Origin: Lawsonibacter hominis
Lineage (GTDB): Bacteria; Bacillota; Clostridia; Oscillospirales; Oscillospiraceae
DNA length: 64,000 nt
NCBI RefSeq assembly: GCF_014287895.1
Contig: NZ_JACOPP010000004.1
Coordinates: forward strand, 124,001 to 188,000
Direction of reading: 5' to 3'
Shown: one piece after another, positions 26,901 to 33,764 of the stretch
Layout of the letters: the number at the start of each line of letters is the position of its first letter
How positions within the stretch are numbered: the first letter of the stretch is position 1
The notes under the pieces: generated by a model
Database searches by the model: none
The model's input: the letters and a program-made list of their open reading frames with translations, nothing else
Told to the model about the DNA's origin: nothing
Program-made: the position numbers and the translations under genes

Positions 26901-29900
26901 CGCTCTGCGCGGCCTGATAGGCGCTCTCCGCCGCCGCAAGCGTGGCATAGCCCTCCGCGAGGGTATATTTCGTCCAGGTGCCCGAACCGGTTTCCTTGCA
27001 CAGCGCCTGTTCCTCCTGGGGCAGCTGGCCGTAGTCCTCCGTAGTATAGGTCTCGCCGGTCGCCGTGTAGTAGGCGCTCTCTGCGGGCGCGGACGGCGCC
27101 GGTATGGTCTTATAGTTGTCCGCGTTCATACCGCCGTAAGGGGTCGAGCCGGGCTTAGTGGGCTCCGTCTGCGCGGCGGAGGCATAGCTCACCCATGTGC
27201 TGTGGATGGTGTAGGCGGCGGCGCCGCTCGTGCCGTCGCTCCCTTCCTCTACCCAGACGTCGAAGTCCAGGTCGCCGGTGCCGTCAGGGTCCAGCACGAG
27301 ATACAGCGGCACGCCCGCTCCGGATGCTCCAGTCGGGTTGGCCAAGCCGTATTTGTATGCGGGCGTCTGGCCGTCCGCCGCCGTGTTGACCCGCTTGAGC
27401 TCGCTCATGACCAGCTGCGGGACATCCTCCCCGGCGATACCGGCTTCGCTCCGGGAGACGGTATAGACGATAAAGTCCCGCTCGCCCGCGCGGATCACCT
27501 TGTAATCCCCGCCGGGGAGCACAGCGGTGCTCAGGTTGGCCGCGTCCACGCTGCTGCCGTAGCCGGAAAGCTGGAACGGCACGGTCTCGTCGGTTGGGTC
27601 GTAAGCCAGGGTGCCCAGTTCGGGCTCAGCGTTGTCCTCCGGCGCGTAAAGCTTCTGTTCGGTGCTCTGGGGCGGGCGGATGGTGACCCCCAGGAAGCCG
27701 TCCTCCGATGCGTCCTGTACCCAGTCATTGAGGAAATGCCAGCCGGTCTCCCAGTCCGCTCCGTCATAATCCACACAGTAGGTGGCCGCGTCCAGCTCAA
27801 AGGTAAAGGCCAACAGCACCACCCGCAGTCCAATCCCGATGGAGAATCCAAAGCTCTCCACCGAGGCGGGCGCATACTTTTCATCGTTGCCCGCGTCCAT
27901 GTCATAAGGGTCGTAATTGGTGTTGTATACCCCCAGCAGGAACGTGGCCTCCAGGCCCAGTTTGGCGTAAAGCTCCACCTTCAGCAGTTCCACGCCCACG
28001 CCCGCGCCCACCTCCAGGCCGATGGAGGGCGAGATGCTGATGCCCTTCCAGTACACCTCGTTGCGGATGTCCTGGATCTGGGCGATGTAAGAGATGGTGG
28101 TCTTGTCGAGGGTGGTCTGCGTATCGTAGTCCAGCGGCCGCAGCACCACCTTGACCGTCTCGGCCAGGGTCATGCCGTCCTGCTTTTTCAGCACCACCTG
28201 GGTGTCCGCCTTCCCGTCGGAGCTGATAAAGCCGCTGATATAGCCGGAGCCCTCCGGGGCGGGTTTCCAGGCGCCGTCCTGCTTGGTGTAAACGTCCACC
28301 GCCAATTTGCCGGAGAAGCGGACGTTGAACGCCTTGTACCCCGTTTCAAAGGAGTATGCGGCGGCCGCGTTGTAGGCCTCCAGCGCCGCGCTGTAGCTGC
28401 GGTAATGGCTCTTGTTGTATGCGCCGCTGACGGTCCACTCGTAATTCTCCTTTTCCGTGTCGGTAAGCACGCCGTACTGCTCGCCCGTCAGGAAGTAATC
28501 CCCCGTCTCCAGATAGACCGCCTTGGCGTCCGCAAACGCCGGATAGGCGGCGCTGTAGTAGTAGCCTGCCAGATCGGCCGCCTTGTAGAGCAGCTTTCCC
28601 GCCGCCGTCAGTTTCTCGTAGGCCGCCTGCGTGATGACCGCTCCGGCAGAGGGCCGCGCCATATAGGTCAGGCTGATCTGTTTTTCATAGTTGGCGGCCG
28701 ATTTGGCGTCCAGCACCGCCGGAGTTATCTCCACAGAATCCCGGATGACCCCCAGCCCGGTGGCGATCTCGATGGAGCCGTCGAACTGGAAGTAGAAATA
28801 GACGATGGGGCACACCGTCAGCCGCGCCTGGATGCGGAAGGTGAGCGAAACGCTGAAGGATACGGTCATCCCCTCAAAATAATATCCGTTGTCCAGCGGA
28901 TTGTATTCAAACAGGAAGGCCAGGCCCACCGCAAAGCCCACGCTGAAGCTCTTGGACTTGAACTGGGTCTTGTCGTACGGGTTGGGCTGCGGCGGGGACG
29001 AGGGATTGGGAGAGGCTGCCGCCGCCGCCGCGTCCGCATTTTTCTTCCGGGTATGCTCCGTAGCGGCTTTTTTATAACTCTCGTCCCCGCCGAAGTTCCC
29101 CTTCTTGAAGAAGTCGCCGAACTGCGTCCAGTTGTCCTTATTCTTATCCGCAAAGCCCTTGCTCTCGTCCCCTGTTTCGCCCAGGGGCAGCCCCACGGCA
29201 AAGCCCACCTTGTTTTCATCCAGCAGGATGGTCACATAGTCGGTGACCGCCAGCTCCATGGAGCCCAGATTGATGCCCAGGTCCACGTTGAACTCGCTCA
29301 TTTCGCTGCCGGAGTCGTCCATATCCACGTCGGAGTTGGGCGAGGATTCATCCTGCATCTGCTTGAGGTACTCTGCGTCGGGTGTGGTGGAGTACCCGCC
29401 CAGGGTAACGCTGTCCGGCCGGACGGAATAGTCCGCGGCATCCTGCACGTACAGGGTGTCGTCATCCGTGCCGGCCGCCCCTCCGCCCAGCTTTACGCCG
29501 GACTGCACGCCCGCCAGGATATCCGCCGTGGAATAGCGCTGCTCCTGGGTGACCAGGGCGAACGTGGTGGTCCCGGTAAAGGAGCTCAGGTAGCCGTTCA
29601 TGCGCTTGAGCCCTTCCTCCGTGTAGGCATAGCCGGTAATGATCCCCTCCTCGTCCCGCTCAATGGTATACTGCTGCGTCACCGGGGTAGGCCCGGCGAT
29701 GCTGTTTTCCACGGTGATGGGCTCCGGAGCGGCAAAGGGATAGAGCATGTTCCCCCGGAAGACCGGATTCCAGGTATACGCCGCAGCGCCCTCCGCCAGG
29801 GTGGCAGGCGAAACGTCGCCGCCCAGAGGAATGTCCAGGGTGCTCCGGGCGTTGGCCGCCGCTCCATACTTGAGGTGTCCGTCGGCGGAGCGGGTCTCGG

Positions 29901-32900
29901 CTGCGCTGGAATTCTGCCGGGTCAGGCCGCTGACCAGATAGCGGTAAGCCCGCTGCTCCGGCGTCAGCCGGGAATAGGCGGCGCTGTCCGGGTTGACCGC
30001 CGTCACGAGGGCGGGCAGGATCTGGGCCCGCTCGCTCTCGCTGGCTCCCTCCGGCACCACCAGGCTGCGGGGCGTCATGGTATAGCAGGCCTTGATAAAA
30101 TACTGGCAGTAATCCCCGTTGGCGTTTTTCTTGGGCGCAAACTGGGTCTCGTTGGCCGAACCCCCGGTGACGTAGGCGCAGAATTCATCCCGGACGCCGT
30201 CCACCGCAGTCAGGACGAAACTGGAGTTGGTCTCGTTGTAATAGCCGTCGATCTTGCCGTTTCCGTTGGCGTCCCAGTAGACCGCCATCCAGGAGATGGC
30301 CGTCTTCATGGCGCTCTGGGCCGTCCGGTAGTCCTCGTGATAATACAATACGCTCAATCCGCCCGCAAAATCGGCTTCCTGCAAATAGATCTTGGCGTTG
30401 CCCGCGTAGGCGGTGCCGTTGATGAGCAGCAGATCCCGGGAGGACAGATTGAAGCAGACCCACTGGATGTTGGTGGCGTCAAAGGACCACTCCGCAGCCC
30501 CCGACAGCGCGGTAGGCTTGGCCAGCGTCGTCTCCGTGCAGGCGGTGCCGAAATCCCCCGTGCTGCTGTTGAAGGTGCTGTAGCCATAAGTGATCGCAGC
30601 CGATACGCCATAGGTAAAGCCGTGGTCGCTGCCGTAAGTACTGCCGTCGTAGTAGCCGTTGAGGGGATAGTTGATCTTGTCGGTGTCGATCTGGGTCAGG
30701 CTGTTTTCCCTGCGGGGCACCGACTTCTCAAAGTCCACCGTAATGGTGCTGCTGCGGGAGTAACACACCCGGAACTTGTACTGGGCCCTGAGATCGCCGT
30801 CATTCAGCGGCGCGCTGGCGGAGCCCACCAGCTTGAAGGTGTAGGATTTTTCGGCCGCGTCGTAGCTGCCGGCGCCGAACTTGCCGAAGGTCTTCCAGGT
30901 GCTTCCGCCGTCTGTGCTCTGATAGACCACCACATTGGAGACATAGTACCCCGCGGGGGCGGTCCCGGCGGTGATCTTGACGGTGGAGCCCACATAAAGC
31001 TGGTTGGAGCCGTTCACGCCGCCCTTGCCGCCGACGATCTCCACCTTGGGCTGGAAGCCGCTGTAATTGGACTCGCTGAGCACGGCGCAGTTTGCCGGCG
31101 CGGTGTTGCTGTCGTTGGGCGTGGACACCTCGGTCTTGAAGGCGTCGACCGCAAAAATGCGGCGGGTCAGGCTCATGCTTTTCAGCCAGACCATACTCGC
31201 GTCGTTCAGCTCGTCGTGCTGGTGGCTGTCGTAAGAGGCATACCACAGGGACATGCCCAGGCTCAGGCTTCCCGTAAAGCCCATGCCGCCGCTGTAGGTA
31301 CCGGAAAAGGGATTATAGTAATTGCTGCCGTCGTCCGAAGCCCGGATCGTCCAGCTCTTGTTCAGCGGCCCCGAGCCGAAGCGCTTGACATAGCGCGGAT
31401 TGTCCACCAGACTTGTGCTGCCCTGCATGAGCCAGAGGCGGGGCTCCGTATAGGAATATTTATAGGTAAACCCGTCCAAATAAGAGGTGTCATGGCCCAT
31501 CCGGGTCAGGATCTCGGCGCGGTAGCCGCTGAACAGCTGTCCCGCGATCTCCCGCGCGCCGCCCAGGGCCTCCCACCCGGCCGACTTCAAAACCGCGTCG
31601 GCGTCCTTCCGGCTGGCCAGGGCGACGCCCTTGTCGATGGTTACATCTACCGATCCGTTATAATCCTTGCCGATCTTCTTGGCCGTATCCCCGGCGCCGT
31701 AGAGTACGGCGGCGCCGTCGGTATTGGTTCCAATGCCCCAATAGCTCTTCTGCGCCGCTTCCGCCGTGCCCGTCCAGGCGCTCTGCGGGTTTGCGAAGAC
31801 GATCTTCTTCAGGGAGGGGGCATAGGCCTGGAGGGAGATATCCCCCTGGGCGCCGTCGTCTACCAGGGTGGAATAGACCGGCTCCGGCTCTTCCGCCGCC
31901 ACCTGCGCCCCGGTGACGCGCCCGCTTCCGGCGTTGGCCGCGCCGTCGCGTTCGGCCACGGCGCCGGACACATCCACGGCCTCCGGGTCATAGAGCTGGG
32001 TGGCCAGATTGGCCGCGCCGCCCCGGCCGGAGTTGATCAGCTCCACCCGCACCGTATCCTGGGCGAATCGGCAGCTGTCGTCGCCCAGCAGCTCGGAAAG
32101 CACGATTTCAAACGACACCGGCTCCATGGAGGCCGCGCCGTCGTCGATGAGTTCCACCGTTACCGGCAGACGCGTTACCCCGGCATAGAACATCAGCTTA
32201 CCGCTGGTCTGGGCGTAATCCCGTCCGGCCAGGGCGGTCGCGTCCACCGTGGTATACTCCACAGACACCGGGCGCTGTGCGCCGCCCACCCGCTCGATCA
32301 TGACCTGGGCGGTCCCGTCCGCCTGGTCTACGGTGACCTGGGAGACGGTAAAGCCAAGCGTGCTGGGCTCGGGATCGTTGGCGTCCTCAATGCGGAACAG
32401 AAGGGTATTGGCGCTTTCCAGCACCTGTCCGCCCTCACAGTCCCGGATGGTGAAGGCCGCCGCCTCCTGGGCCTCCGGCAGCTGGTCGGTCAGCGCGTCC
32501 AGATGGATCTCCTTGACCCACTCGCCATCGGCAAAGATCAGCTCGAAGGCCCAGCCGTTATAGGGGTCCTCCCCCTCGCCCAGCAGATCCAGCGGGGTAT
32601 AGACCGGCTCGGCGTTGAGCTCCAGGCCCTCCGGGCGCTGCGCCAGCACTTCCTCCTCCGGCTTTTCATAGACCGTCCCGCGCAGGGACACCGAGCAGTA
32701 TTCCACCCCGCCCAGCGTGTAGATGCAGCGGTAATCGTAGCTGCCGCTGTCGATGAACTCCGCGTCCGCCGGGACCTCCGCCCCGGCGGCGTCCTGGATG
32801 TCCTTCCACGCGCCGTCTGAGAGGATCTGCCACTGATAGCTCTGCGCCGTCTCGGACAGCCGGAGGGAATACCCCAGCTCGTCGGGCACCGCCCGCACCG

Positions 32901-33366
32901 CCGCGTCCCCCGTCTCCGGCACGGGCGGCATCCCCACCGCGTCATACCGGGCGCGGGGCAGCGGCTCCTCCACTTGGATGGCCACATCGTTGGCGCTGAC
33001 GGCATAGTCGTACACCGCCCCGCCGTTCTCATCCTGGAGCAAAACGGGCTCATAGGTGAGATAGGCCGTCGCCCGGCCCGTGGTCCCGCCCAGGCGGTAG
33101 ACCTTGATGACGCCGCTCTCCCCCTCCGAAAGGGCGAGTCCGGACGTCTCAAAGGCAAACGCGCCATAGGGGAACGTTTCCTCCCAGCTCTCGTCCACCG
33201 GCTGGGTGTTCCCGTTCGTATCCGTGTAGACAACGGACGTGGGTGCGCTCCCCTCCCCCGTCACCAGATAGGCCAGCGCGGAGCCGGATGCCTCAAAGAG
33301 CATCAGCACCGTCAGCGCCGCACAGAGCAGACGCCTGCACACACCGCTTCCTTTTTTCCCGCTCAT
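20989..33366 (-). CDS. Giant (4125-residue) secreted SLH-domain cell-surface protein
   Basis: The protein has a signal peptide (about residues 1-32, ending SALA), Calx-beta-like modules (about 55-130 and a clear one at 330-445, with VSVEYTTVDATALAGRDYAQTSG), a very long uncharacterised middle, several beta-sandwich stretches including a CARDB-like unit (PDLGVEDLTATVANVSADGS), a short Ala/Glu coiled coil (about 3735-3790) and three C-terminal SLH repeats (about 3940-4125: FSPNLPMTRAMFVTVLWRMAG, ADGYSAERFGPDDPVSREQMCVFLCRF, LVQGVGGNAFAPKQSASRMEV). SLH repeats tether the protein to pyruvylated cell-wall polymer. It is preceded by a DUF2442 gene 25 bases away and by GGAAGGAGG. Likely an adhesin or matrix protein. 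No catalytic domain was recognised. Confidence 0.88.
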   Translation of the reverse strand: MSGKKGSGVCRRLLCAALTVLMLFEASGSALAYLVTGEGSAPTSVVYTDTNGNTQPVDESWEETFPYGAFAFETSGLALSEGESGVIKVYRLGGTTGRATAYLTYEPVLLQDENGGAVYDYAVSANDVAIQVEEPLPRARYDAVGMPPVPETGDAAVRAVPDELGYSLRLSETAQSYQWQILSDGAWKDIQDAAGAEVPADAEFIDSGSYDYRCIYTLGGVEYCSVSLRGTVYEKPEEEVLAQRPEGLELNAEPVYTPLDLLGEGEDPYNGWAFELIFADGEWVKEIHLDALTDQLPEAQEAAAFTIRDCEGGQVLESANTLLFRIEDANDPEPSTLGFTVSQVTVDQADGTAQVMIERVGGAQRPVSVEYTTVDATALAGRDYAQTSGKLMFYAGVTRLPVTVELIDDGAASMEPVSFEIVLSELLGDDSCRFAQDTVRVELINSGRGGAANLATQLYDPEAVDVSGAVAERDGAANAGSGRVTGAQVAAEEPEPVYSTLVDDGAQGDISLQAYAPSLKKIVFANPQSAWTGTAEAAQKSYWGIGTNTDGAAVLYGAGDTAKKIGKDYNGSVDVTIDKGVALASRKDADAVLKSAGWEALGGAREIAGQLFSGYRAEILTRMGHDTSYLDGFTYKYSYTEPRLWLMQGSTSLVDNPRYVKRFGSGPLNKSWTIRASDDGSNYYNPFSGTYSGGMGFTGSLSLGMSLWYASYDSHQHDELNDASMVWLKSMSLTRRIFAVDAFKTEVSTPNDSNTAPANCAVLSESNYSGFQPKVEIVGGKGGVNGSNQLYVGSTVKITAGTAPAGYYVSNVVVYQSTDGGSTWKTFGKFGAGSYDAAEKSYTFKLVGSASAPLNDGDLRAQYKFRVCYSRSSTITVDFEKSVPRRENSLTQIDTDKINYPLNGYYDGSTYGSDHGFTYGVSAAITYGYSTFNSSTGDFGTACTETTLAKPTALSGAAEWSFDATNIQWVCFNLSSRDLLLINGTAYAGNAKIYLQEADFAGGLSVLYYHEDYRTAQSAMKTAISWMAVYWDANGNGKIDGYYNETNSSFVLTAVDGVRDEFCAYVTGGSANETQFAPKKNANGDYCQYFIKACYTMTPRSLVVPEGASESERAQILPALVTAVNPDSAAYSRLTPEQRAYRYLVSGLTRQNSSAAETRSADGHLKYGAAANARSTLDIPLGGDVSPATLAEGAAAYTWNPVFRGNMLYPFAAPEPITVENSIAGPTPVTQQYTIERDEEGIITGYAYTEEGLKRMNGYLSSFTGTTTFALVTQEQRYSTADILAGVQSGVKLGGGAAGTDDDTLYVQDAADYSVRPDSVTLGGYSTTPDAEYLKQMQDESSPNSDVDMDDSGSEMSEFNVDLGINLGSMELAVTDYVTILLDENKVGFAVGLPLGETGDESKGFADKNKDNWTQFGDFFKKGNFGGDESYKKAATEHTRKKNADAAAAAASPNPSSPPQPNPYDKTQFKSKSFSVGFAVGLAFLFEYNPLDNGYYFEGMTVSFSVSLTFRIQARLTVCPIVYFYFQFDGSIEIATGLGVIRDSVEITPAVLDAKSAANYEKQISLTYMARPSAGAVITQAAYEKLTAAGKLLYKAADLAGYYYSAAYPAFADAKAVYLETGDYFLTGEQYGVLTDTEKENYEWTVSGAYNKSHYRSYSAALEAYNAAAAYSFETGYKAFNVRFSGKLAVDVYTKQDGAWKPAPEGSGYISGFISSDGKADTQVVLKKQDGMTLAETVKVVLRPLDYDTQTTLDKTTISYIAQIQDIRNEVYWKGISISPSIGLEVGAGVGVELLKVELYAKLGLEATFLLGVYNTNYDPYDMDAGNDEKYAPASVESFGFSIGIGLRVVLLAFTFELDAATYCVDYDGADWETGWHFLNDWVQDASEDGFLGVTIRPPQSTEQKLYAPEDNAEPELGTLAYDPTDETVPFQLSGYGSSVDAANLSTAVLPGGDYKVIRAGERDFIVYTVSRSEAGIAGEDVPQLVMSELKRVNTAADGQTPAYKYGLANPTGASGAGVPLYLVLDPDGTGDLDFDVWVEEGSDGTSGAAAYTIHSTWVSYASAAQTEPTKPGSTPYGGMNADNYKTIPAPSAPAESAYYTATGETYTTEDYGQLPQEEQALCKETGSGTWTKYTLAEGYATLAAAESAYQAAQSAYAADRDSYQAWHAYYLSLDSYNAYLQDRLKSAAQNTVLKAAEWSYTSTPYSGEGEGAPEIRNDAAFHPAQILGGDGAGGSVGYVFAPASNGSGSAVFFGSTLTQDASGEAYDRYVQFLTDSGMADTDYADYLKSTKKSTLDVLGTRSNLNLACQSGGVWKVSSMALAEGQTLGNVEFTQLDDGAYYLAYTTRQDAYEGSGKNADHLTVERLFLRKVTASGDTVEWGTPYLLRMTRDYDQDSGKDGIYTAAGAFTAYESPYFSNLSFLTAAVDSDMLTGTEESFSTMAVQEHTFLLFEMNGATYLILDDSLKSITASQTGAIHPFFTGAKHADGAQEASGKLEVTIGADAKGNLFAVYVGSVPNTTNNALYLSAYDPATNTWGDGVMLAMRNMDTYEASLRYDWGSLTAQAAYLGLAGEGGGLLTDADVRSLYGEDADNVLANLKAYPDDLGDKNNLTFSNVQAVQGAAGELLVLTQGTLAELGVVSYTNGAETAYMVMPEYADGGMSSSLGMYAVSYGKGSQNLGEGKLAFGHTDFSVGSRLYVSLSAVNTGDTAFRGSPAQPITATLTADGQALASWKIESNIRSGQTLVLDGDCAALERDLPEGTTFTLTLQEYEGAGYEDPANVSVDLFTVEQYPDLGVEDLTATVANVSADGSTTTLNVEFVAANRGSGKAEGVYAQFTYADATDENGEATYAVLPLTGSDLTVDQARRLETLAADENGDANLAQGILYLYNAADGNNDLEAGYGRRVSGTVTVPSKAFAAGESGYLKLKIELFTGSDRITGLDAGVVNAVHDEYYAANNAQTVDLQAVTRYTAAPSVVIPMGTTTLVPVTAVSARGTRPALSVTEIDDATDGPNIGILNFRQSTAAGGSVSGVLSITPSRPGTGVIHLYDADTESRVAVAFTVTEAAEGIDIFNDNGAFTFYNADGTPYDAEAVGNQSWAFNSAPGWGTGGSAEIPLRSNLSIGEQGASFTFRTVAESIDLYFQGSIEVSSKDYPNYQGDACTNATGGSTPTKITLGSNDDNTAYTVTVKITSTTASFDRLVEHYSGGVVPTPDYDGTNPLFIWSRSFPATASITGGGAAIPLSLYVLDNNGLDYISINGTRCNAASGAVTQLDGDGLLWRYDFGALAANGNYDITAVDISGNTVSTTLIVDWFNTAASGDETTVAVPRYGADFYLDAAKWGGTPVGTGAIEKLNITFTEQSGNEKATGNTHEVYCFDGSSFAPMTAEASNAAMFKVSGNGIYWTRTVNSDKTWSAQVLYMGQVDANLPQVTLAFNQAGGALEWSAYKTGSAAAQITDVAVNGYKVNAQPGKNLYGTLEIAYNGTYTITAEDAGGNRNSIACTVDALKLDLAGCSAASTGAWNQARNNGRVEADLSGAVGASYHGEDSNEAQNDYHARYQTALVPGGYDLNGLAEDTELVWTPVNKGNAFRCVYEGLTPGAYLLVVRDAADPANVSSLPVSVADDAITVRAVTLNASSSSASDGQVLATAAGGNTESFEFAILAAPGYKGSTPGIADFLALDTAQSTQDDIVWSLADDPAVNQRAKTFTGLKAGQYLVAVRGVYGATQAQLATLVAARKTLNDAKRALAEAKDPVAEELERLKAAVEAAQAGYDGAVQALQNASAAAYEGASGYWDGADVIVVTVVDNSIFGGSSSAGSRSNLRGVSADGNGSAVYTIKSSKADLTRADSQSIVEANQTSNVVLKGGGLAVYIPRGTLEEGFDVNRLIVKPDEAKSGMVVQYTDLGGTAVIRPWCLVSDGAAQYIAAGAGDYALVMGSADFEDTDWLWGAESIGFTARRELFTGTGEGLFSPNLPMTRAMFVTVLWRMAGSPAAEGGLTFTDLKGEWYRQAVRWAVANGIADGYSAERFGPDDPVSREQMCVFLCRFLEHLGWTLDREFSGAAFADGAGISTWAADCVDICTRAGLVQGVGGNAFAPKQSASRMEVSTLLTRFVTKLVEKYCGV

Positions 33367-33391
33367 TGTGTTCCTCCTTCCAATCCTTTCC

Positions 33392-33634
33392 TCACAACAT
33401 CATGGAATCCAGCAGTTCGCTGATCGTCGCATGGATCGACTCGCCGCCCCGCTTCCAGATTACGGCGTCCCCCTGCGCCTGCGCCGTCTCAAACAAGCCG
33501 GGGTCCGCCAGCTTATGGAAGCGAATCGCCTGGATGCGCCGCTCCATATTCACGATGGCCTCGCTCCCGTTGCAGAAACAGACGCGCAGCCGGTATTCCG
33601 GGAGTGCCTGAACGGATGCCACCGATGCCCCCAC
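33392..33634 (-). CDS. DUF2442-like small protein
   Basis: This 80-residue protein starts with GTG (33634), 9 bases after AAGGAGGG. The pattern, with a V-x-A-L-x-x-Y-x-L-x-V-x-F-x-N-G strand pair, an RFHKLADPGLF helix and an AVIWKRGGESI strand, resembles the DUF2442 family, small proteins of unknown function often found beside toxin-antitoxin-like DUF4160 genes, although no such partner is present here. It ends 25 bases before the giant SLH gene, so the two are probably co-transcribed. Function unknown. Confidence 0.7.
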   Translation of the reverse strand: MGASVASVQALPEYRLRVCFCNGSEAIVNMERRIQAIRFHKLADPGLFETAQAQGDAVIWKRGGESIHATISELLDSMML

Positions 33635-33680
33635 GGTAAAAACCCTCCTTTCCGGTCGATGCCCCCTTGCCTATAACACG

Positions 33681-33722
33681 CGGGAGCGTATCCTATCTCT
33701 GCAAGTATAGGACACGCTCCCG
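33681..33722 (-). promoter_or_regulatory. Long imperfect inverted repeat upstream of the DUF2442-SLH unit
   Basis: CGGGAGCGTATCCTAT and ATAGGACACGCTCCCG pair at 15 of 16 positions around CTCTGCAAGT. It lies between the LuxR-family gene's stop and the DUF2442 GTG start. On the plus strand it is followed by GTTTTT, but no plus-strand gene needs a terminator here. It may be a terminator for the regulator or an operator at the surface-protein promoter. Confidence 0.45.
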
Positions 33723-33764
33723 GTTTTTGCATCCCCCGTTCGGGGGATTTATCCAATTTTTCGG

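Noticed and set aside
20683..32820. A 4045-codon open frame on the plus strand
   Set aside because: It is exactly antisense and in codon register to the giant SLH gene. The product is Arg/Gly/Ala/His rich without domains and runs into the protease region. It is a shadow of codon bias.
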